Of a DNA stretch of 64,000 bases, positions 59,581-64,000 are shown piece after piece. The notes under the pieces were generated by a model that was given only the letters and a program-made list of their open reading frames with translations, was not told the origin of the DNA and searched no databases. A program made the position numbers and the translations under genes. Positions within the stretch are counted from its first letter, which is position 1. Each line of letters starts with the position of its first letter. The DNA is from Candidatus Poribacteria bacterium (GTDB taxonomy: Bacteria > Poribacteria > WGA-4E > WGA-3G), in NCBI GenBank assembly GCA_022828145.1, contig JAJEJA010000072.1, positions 1-64,000 on the forward strand. The letters are read 5' to 3'.

Positions 59581-61287
59581 CTATCCACTCAATAATTCGC
59601 GGGCATGAGCGAGTCCGACCTCTGTTTCTTCCCCACCATGCATTCGCGCGATCTCATTAACCCGTTCGGAGTCTGTGAGTGGTTTAGCTGAAATCAATGT
59701 TTGTTCACCAACAACTTTTTTCTCCACTAAAAAATGCCGATCAGCGAACCGGGCAATTTGTGGTAGGTGTGTGATACAGATAACTTGTGCATTCTGAGAG
59801 AGTTTTTTTAGTTTTTTGCCGACTACGTCAGCGATTTTTCCACCGATGCCACTATCAATTTCATCAAACAGTACAGTTGGTATATTGTCAACTCGTACAA
59901 GTACAGTTTTTAGTGCAAGCATAACCCGTGAGATTTCACCGCCCGAAGCAATTTTTGTTAATGGACGCAAATCCGAACCAACATTCGGTGCGATCAAGAA
60001 CTCAACCTTGTCCATCCCATTTTCTCTAACAGCGTAACTGTTTCCATCTCTCTTTATAAATCCGTTTTCATCTTTAATCGGTTCAACAGCGGTTAGGAAT
60101 TCTGCTTTTTCCATACCTAATTCTTGAAGTTCATTCTGAACCAATAAGGAGAGTCTTTTTGAAACTTTAGTACGCTTGTCGGATAGTGCCAGGCACAGTT
60201 TCCTTAGTTGGTCTTCCTCATCCTGAATTTGTTCTTTAATTTCTTCTATTTTATCTGATCCGAGTTCTAAATCGTTTAACTTTTTCTGAGCATCATCCAG
60301 ATATGCTAACATCTCTTTTATCGTATTACCGTAACGCCTTTTGAATTTTGATATAAGATCCAGTCGTTCTGTAATTTCGGAGAGCCGCATAGGATTGAAT
60401 TCGACCGAGTCAGCGTAGTTGCTTATTTGTTGTCCTATATCTTCCAATTCGTATAAGGATGACTCAAGTCTATCACTTAAATCAGTTAAAGAGGGATCAA
60501 TTTCAGTGAGTTTTGAAAGTACCCTTGTTGCCTCCCTGAGATTCTGCAAGGTCGACACACTACTACTGGTGCTGGTTGTGCTGAATTCGCCCATTATATC
60601 TCCTTCAAGGTGATTGTATATATGATTTGCAGATTCGAAGAGTTGTTCTGCACTGTTTAGTATACTTAATTCTGCAGTTAGTTCCTCTTCCTCTCCGTCA
60701 ATAAGATTCGCTGTCGAAAGTTCTTTAACCTCAAATTCGAGCAGTTCTTTCTCCCGTTCAGAAGTTTTTAATGTATGTAATAGCGTGTCCATCTCTCTTT
60801 GTAATTCAAGGAGATGATTATATTTCTCACTTACAGATTCTCGTTCTGTGCTTGTTTCTCCAAAGTCATCTAAAAGTTCAAGGTGCATCTCTATTTTAAA
60901 AAGGGACTGATGTTGGTGTTGTCCGTGAATATCTACAAGTGATGTCCCGATCTCTTCTAATTGTTTTAGATTTACCAACTCTCCATTTACCCGACAGCGG
61001 CTTCTCCCGTTTGTGCTGATATGCCTTGAGAGAATAAGTGAATCACTCTCTGTTATATCTTTATCGATCTGTTCAGTAGAACTAATACTTACCTCTACTG
61101 CGGCAGAATCCGCGCCTGCCCGGACTATGTCTACTGAAGTTCTCTCGCCGAGGACTAAACCGATAGACTTCAGAATAACCGATTTCCCTGCCCCGGTTTC
61201 TCCTGTAAAAATATTAAGTCCTGGGGAGAGTTCCAATTCCAATTCATCTATTAAAGCTATGTTACGGATAGAGATTTCTTCTATCAC
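59581..61287 (-). CDS. recN: DNA repair protein RecN
   Basis: This 568-residue SMC-like ATPase is normal for RecN, which acts early in double-strand break repair. Walker A is GETGAGKSVIL (30-40), a long coiled coil spans about 150-370, the signature is KIASGGEISRVMLALK and Walker B is TVLFDEIDSGIGG. The His loop is VICITHLPQIA. It is followed by the IOR gene at 59558 and preceded by nadK with 19 nt between, an order found in many bacteria. Confidence 0.97.
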   Translation of the reverse strand: MIEEISIRNIALIDELELELSPGLNIFTGETGAGKSVILKSIGLVLGERTSVDIVRAGADSAAVEVSISSTEQIDKDITESDSLILSRHISTNGRSRCRVNGELVNLKQLEEIGTSLVDIHGQHQHQSLFKIEMHLELLDDFGETSTERESVSEKYNHLLELQREMDTLLHTLKTSEREKELLEFEVKELSTANLIDGEEEELTAELSILNSAEQLFESANHIYNHLEGDIMGEFSTTSTSSSVSTLQNLREATRVLSKLTEIDPSLTDLSDRLESSLYELEDIGQQISNYADSVEFNPMRLSEITERLDLISKFKRRYGNTIKEMLAYLDDAQKKLNDLELGSDKIEEIKEQIQDEEDQLRKLCLALSDKRTKVSKRLSLLVQNELQELGMEKAEFLTAVEPIKDENGFIKRDGNSYAVRENGMDKVEFLIAPNVGSDLRPLTKIASGGEISRVMLALKTVLVRVDNIPTVLFDEIDSGIGGKIADVVGKKLKKLSQNAQVICITHLPQIARFADRHFLVEKKVVGEQTLISAKPLTDSERVNEIARMHGGEETEVGLAHARELLSG

Positions 61288-61306
61288 GGTATTTACCTTT
61301 TGGTTT

Positions 61307-62170
61307 TTACTTTATTCTTTCGCCTAACATGAGCTTTTCACGTAGTGCTTTATAGTAACTATGGTTTTTAGAACGTATAAGTTGAATAGTTCGCTCTGCT
61401 TTCTTTATGATTATTGCTGCATCTCTGGTTAATGTGTGTGTTTCTCGCTGTCCATCTATAAACAGGTCTAAACTCTCATAAGTGGAATGCATCTCAACCT
61501 TAATCTCTGCGTCTCCATGTGCTATAAACGGTCGGACAGTGAGACTGTGTGGTGCAATAGGTGTGAGTAAGATTGCCTCCAGCTGTGGTGCTACGATTGT
61601 CCCACCCCCTGACATTGAATATCCTGTTGATCCACTTGGTGTAGCAACAATAAGCCCATCTGCATTATACGGTATAAAGAACTCCCCATCAACATAAGCA
61701 TCCAATTCTATAAGTCGTGTGTATTCCCGTATGACCACATCGTTAAGTGCAAAAGCATGGAATGTCTGTGTTCCGTGATAATTTACACTCACTTCTAACA
61801 TCATACGGTGTTCAATGCGATATTCACCGTTCAATGTTGCTTTTAGTGTTGGTATCAGATCATATATTGACGCATCTGTTAGGAAACCGAGATTACCGAT
61901 GTTTATTGCCAGAATAGGAACATTTTCAATGTTTGTTGTGTGTGCTGCGCTCAGAAGTGTCCCATCCCCTCCCAGAACGATCACGAGTTCTGCTTCATCA
62001 ACCATCTGTTCGGTGGAGATACCCGTTTGTGTTAATCCAAGTAGTAAAGCCTGTTCGTTAGGAATTAGTGGCTGAACTTCTTTGCTCTTTAGCAGTGCAA
62101 TAACATCAGCTACAACCTGTTTTGCATTCTCCTTTGTTGTATTGACAAAAAGACCTATCTTTTTCGTCAT
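61307..62170 (-). CDS. nadK: NAD kinase
   Basis: This 287-residue enzyme phosphorylates NAD to NADP. GGDGTLLSAAH, INIGNLGFLTD and PSGSTGYSMSGGGTIV are the family motifs. I start at MTKKIGLF (62170), which has AGGAG 5 nt upstream and overlaps the upstream gene by 4 nt (ATGA), so the two are translationally coupled. It lies directly before recN. Confidence 0.96.
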   Translation of the reverse strand: MTKKIGLFVNTTKENAKQVVADVIALLKSKEVQPLIPNEQALLLGLTQTGISTEQMVDEAELVIVLGGDGTLLSAAHTTNIENVPILAINIGNLGFLTDASIYDLIPTLKATLNGEYRIEHRMMLEVSVNYHGTQTFHAFALNDVVIREYTRLIELDAYVDGEFFIPYNADGLIVATPSGSTGYSMSGGGTIVAPQLEAILLTPIAPHSLTVRPFIAHGDAEIKVEMHSTYESLDLFIDGQRETHTLTRDAAIIIKKAERTIQLIRSKNHSYYKALREKLMLGERIK

Positions 62171-63165
62171 TCTGTCTCCTTCTCTAATCGGTAAAAGACT
62201 AAGATAATCGCACAACCAACCAAGAACACACTTGCAGTGACCAAGAAACTTTGATCAAGACTGGGCAATAAATGTGCTGTATCGTAGGGATTTCCTCCAA
62301 CAATAATAGTTTCTCGAAAGGGCCAAAGACTATACAACGAACCTACCATTAAACCTATTAGGAACGCAAGTGTTAGATTGCGATATCGCTTCAAAAGATA
62401 GTTTATCAATCTTGTAAATGCTATTATACCGATGAAACATCCGATTGTAAATACAGTTAGGATCATTATGTTTTCTACAAAGTAAGTTGATACGTCTCCT
62501 TTAAATAATGTCAAAAAATCCTCTTTTAGATCATTGATCGTTGACAATAGAGAGAAATAAGCACCAAATGCAACCAAAAGAAAGGAACCGCTGACACCCG
62601 GAAGAATCATTGCCGATATTACAACTGCGCCGCAAGTAAAATAAAAGACTAATCTCCAGATTGAAACTGTAATATGTTCAGTTGAATTAGTTGTTTCTGA
62701 TGCAGCACTCTTCTTAAATTCTTCTATACATACAATTAGCACAATAGCAATAATCAGTATTAGCAATTCTCGCCAACTAAACCCCTTTAGTAATTTCATG
62801 GGTATGAGAATTGATGTTAAAACTAAACCGAAAAAGAAACCGTAAGTAACCTCATGGTGTTTATGATATAGATACTCAAGCAGTTCTGTCAACACCAACA
62901 CTGCTGCAATTACACCAATTCCCAACGTGAACAGAAACCCAAAATCTATCCTTCTGAGTTCAGATTTGAAATCTGAGTATCCTTTTTTTCTAAATGTAAG
63001 GAGCCCAGCTAAACTTTTTAACGTTGTTAGTCCGATCCTATGTAGTGCAGAGATTAAACGTTCATATATTCCCAATACAAGAGCTATAGTTCCACCACTC
63101 ATTCCTGGTATGATATTTGCTATTCCTATCAAGAAACCGTTTACAAAATGGCGGATTACATTCAT
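62167..63165 (-). CDS. DUF368/PopT-type polyprenyl-phosphate transporter
   Basis: This 332-residue protein has about eight to ten transmembrane segments and the DUF368 start NGFLIGIANIIPGMSGGTIALVLGIYERLI. Another G-x-S-G motif (MILPGVSGSFLLVAFGAYF) repeats in the second half, giving an internal duplication. Members have been shown to recycle undecaprenyl phosphate across the membrane (PopT). I start at the ATG at 63165; an in-frame TTG at 63177 is possible. It is coupled to nadK. Confidence 0.85.
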   Translation of the reverse strand: MNVIRHFVNGFLIGIANIIPGMSGGTIALVLGIYERLISALHRIGLTTLKSLAGLLTFRKKGYSDFKSELRRIDFGFLFTLGIGVIAAVLVLTELLEYLYHKHHEVTYGFFFGLVLTSILIPMKLLKGFSWRELLILIIAIVLIVCIEEFKKSAASETTNSTEHITVSIWRLVFYFTCGAVVISAMILPGVSGSFLLVAFGAYFSLLSTINDLKEDFLTLFKGDVSTYFVENIMILTVFTIGCFIGIIAFTRLINYLLKRYRNLTLAFLIGLMVGSLYSLWPFRETIIVGGNPYDTAHLLPSLDQSFLVTASVFLVGCAIILVFYRLEKETE

Positions 63166-63500
63166 GTCTTGGTGCAATTGGTTCAGATATTGTCAAGTCT
63201 TGTTATATCTACTTCACTACATTAATTCCGATTCAGCAGGGTTATTTCTGTAAATCGCTGGTAAAGTTAGTCAACTGAAACACTGTCAAGTATTATACTA
63301 CAAAATGAGAATTAAGTCAATAGTTTGGATTCATGGAGATGTTTTCGTCAGTTTTACGAAACATTTTACTGCGAAAATATGAAATGTAAAAAAAATTGAC
63401 GCAATTCGCTTTTTTCTCGTTAATTCTATATACATTATGTGCTACAATATAGGTGAAACTATCATAACGTGAGTTTGATAAATCAGAACAAATAACTTAC
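63166..63500. other. Non-coding region right of the DUF368 gene
   Basis: About 335 nt, AT-rich. A TACAAT (around 63451) with a poor -35 is the only promoter-like sign. Nothing else was recognised before the repeats at 63501 and 63596. Confidence 0.4.
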
Positions 63501-63585
63501 GTAGGTTGGGTTGAGGCACGAAACCCAACATCTTGCCCCATTATCGACCAATACTTGTGGGGTTTCGGGCCTCAACCCAACCTAC
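63501..63585. repeat. Long palindromic intergenic repeat
   Basis: Outer arms GTAGGTTGGGTTGAGGC...CGAAACCC and their complement (63501-63526 and 63560-63585) match at all but one position around a 33-nt loop. The same words in related form appear at 7-76. It looks like a dispersed chromosomal repeat. Confidence 0.85.
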
Positions 63586-63595
63586 AACGAACATT

Positions 63596-63644
63596 GCTAC
63601 TATTAAGAGAACGGCACACGGAGTGTGCCTGCTACTATTAAGAG
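63596..63644. repeat. Direct-repeat-flanked hairpin element
   Basis: GCTACTATTAAGAG occurs at 63596-63609 and 63631-63644, flanking the perfect hairpin GGCACAC/GTGTGCC (63613-63629). It is about 49 nt long and stands between the palindromic repeat and the nucleoside hydrolase gene. Confidence 0.75.
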
Positions 63645-63668
63645 TTTACTCTATTAGGATTCTTATTG

Positions 63669-64000
63669 ATGAACTTCCCAAAATTATCGGATGGAAAACG
63701 TTTAGAGATGCTACAACCCCCACAGCATCCTGTTCAAATTGTGCTTGACACAGATACATATAATGAAATAGATGACCAATTTGCGGTTGTCCATGCCCTG
63801 CTTTCTCCCAATGAACTCAGTGTTGAAGCAATCTATGCTGCGCCTTTCCACAATAACCGTTCTTCAAGTGCAGAGGAGGGTATGGAGAAAAGCTATGATG
63901 AGATAATAAAACTATTGGATTTTCTTGACTTTACTAATGACAGTTTTGTTTTTCGTGGATCACGTGCTTTTCTTACTGATGAAGGTACGCCAGAAGAGAG
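63669..64000 (+). CDS. Nucleoside hydrolase (partial, cut by window end)
   Basis: The frame from the ATG at 63669 is open to the window end (110 codons). It reads an IU-nucleoside-hydrolase start: VQIVLDTDTYNEIDDQFAV is the calcium-binding signature, with the D-x-D-x-x-x-D-D pattern. The family cleaves ribonucleosides to base and ribose, although homologues with other ligands exist. AGGA lies 9 nt upstream. The C-terminal part is missing from this window. Confidence 0.85.
   Translation, partial: MNFPKLSDGKRLEMLQPPQHPVQIVLDTDTYNEIDDQFAVVHALLSPNELSVEAIYAAPFHNNRSSSAEEGMEKSYDEIIKLLDFLDFTNDSFVFRGSRAFLTDEGTPEE

Noticed and set aside
1..64000. tRNA, rRNA or known riboswitch
   Set aside because: I looked for T-loop words such as GGTTCGAATCC and for familiar riboswitch cores and saw none; a tRNAscan/Infernal run would be decisive.

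Overview
The window looks like a chromosomal segment of an uncultured Gram-negative bacterium with moderate to low GC. Outer-membrane functions (an OmpA-type lipoprotein, a probable beta-barrel protein, an O-antigen ligase-like protein) sit among bacterial housekeeping genes. The palindromic repeats at both ends, together with the sulfatase, hydantoinase and nucleoside-hydrolase genes, remind me of Candidatus Poribacteria. That placement is a low-confidence inference and was not tested.

Region 1 (0-22 kb) is read almost entirely leftward. It holds accC-accB-efp, a fatty-acid desaturase, a TnpB-only IS605-type element, a heptose-bisphosphate phosphatase-like gene, an NYN-nuclease/coiled-coil protein, a secreted propeller-like repeat protein, a phosphodiesterase-like protein, a PolX/PHP protein, ftsX-ftsE, topA, accD, and a BMP-binding protein / hydroxyacid dehydrogenase / hydantoinase A operon. 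Two proteins here keep their fold but have lost key catalytic residues: FtsE (signature, catalytic Glu and H-loop His) and PolX (the Asp-x-Asp of the polymerase core).

Region 2 (22-32 kb) begins at a non-coding divergence point where base composition flips strand. It continues rightward with an orphan minimal tyrosine recombinase, ubiD, a thioredoxin-reductase-like flavoprotein, polA and an RRM protein with a long leader. A leftward AAA+ protein with a broken Walker A and a uridine-kinase-like gene follow.

Region 3 (32-51 kb) is accessory. It has an hsp20 gene behind a sigma-54-type promoter, a truncated copy of that hsp20 about 5.5 kb away, a small heat-shock protein with an Arg-rich disordered N-terminus, IS remnants, an aquaporin, a sulfatase-fold protein with Thr in place of Cys/Ser, a HicBA toxin-antitoxin pair and a three-repeat orphan CRISPR. 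Its core is an island of about 20 small unrecognised genes. These genes share regulatory parts: a 95-bp promoter-bearing repeat in three copies, a recurrent TTGATTTTAT-type promoter, a 19-bp palindrome in two copies, and hairpins just after several promoters. A strong candidate non-coding RNA of about 217 nt lies at 43.34-43.56 kb.

Region 4 (51-64 kb) returns to leftward core genes: an O-antigen ligase-like protein, a probable outer-membrane protein, an OmpA lipoprotein, zapA-like, aroE, a fused indolepyruvate:ferredoxin oxidoreductase, recN, nadK and a DUF368/PopT-type transporter. It ends with chromosomal repeats and the 5' part of a nucleoside hydrolase gene cut by the window edge. No rRNA or tRNA gene was recognised.
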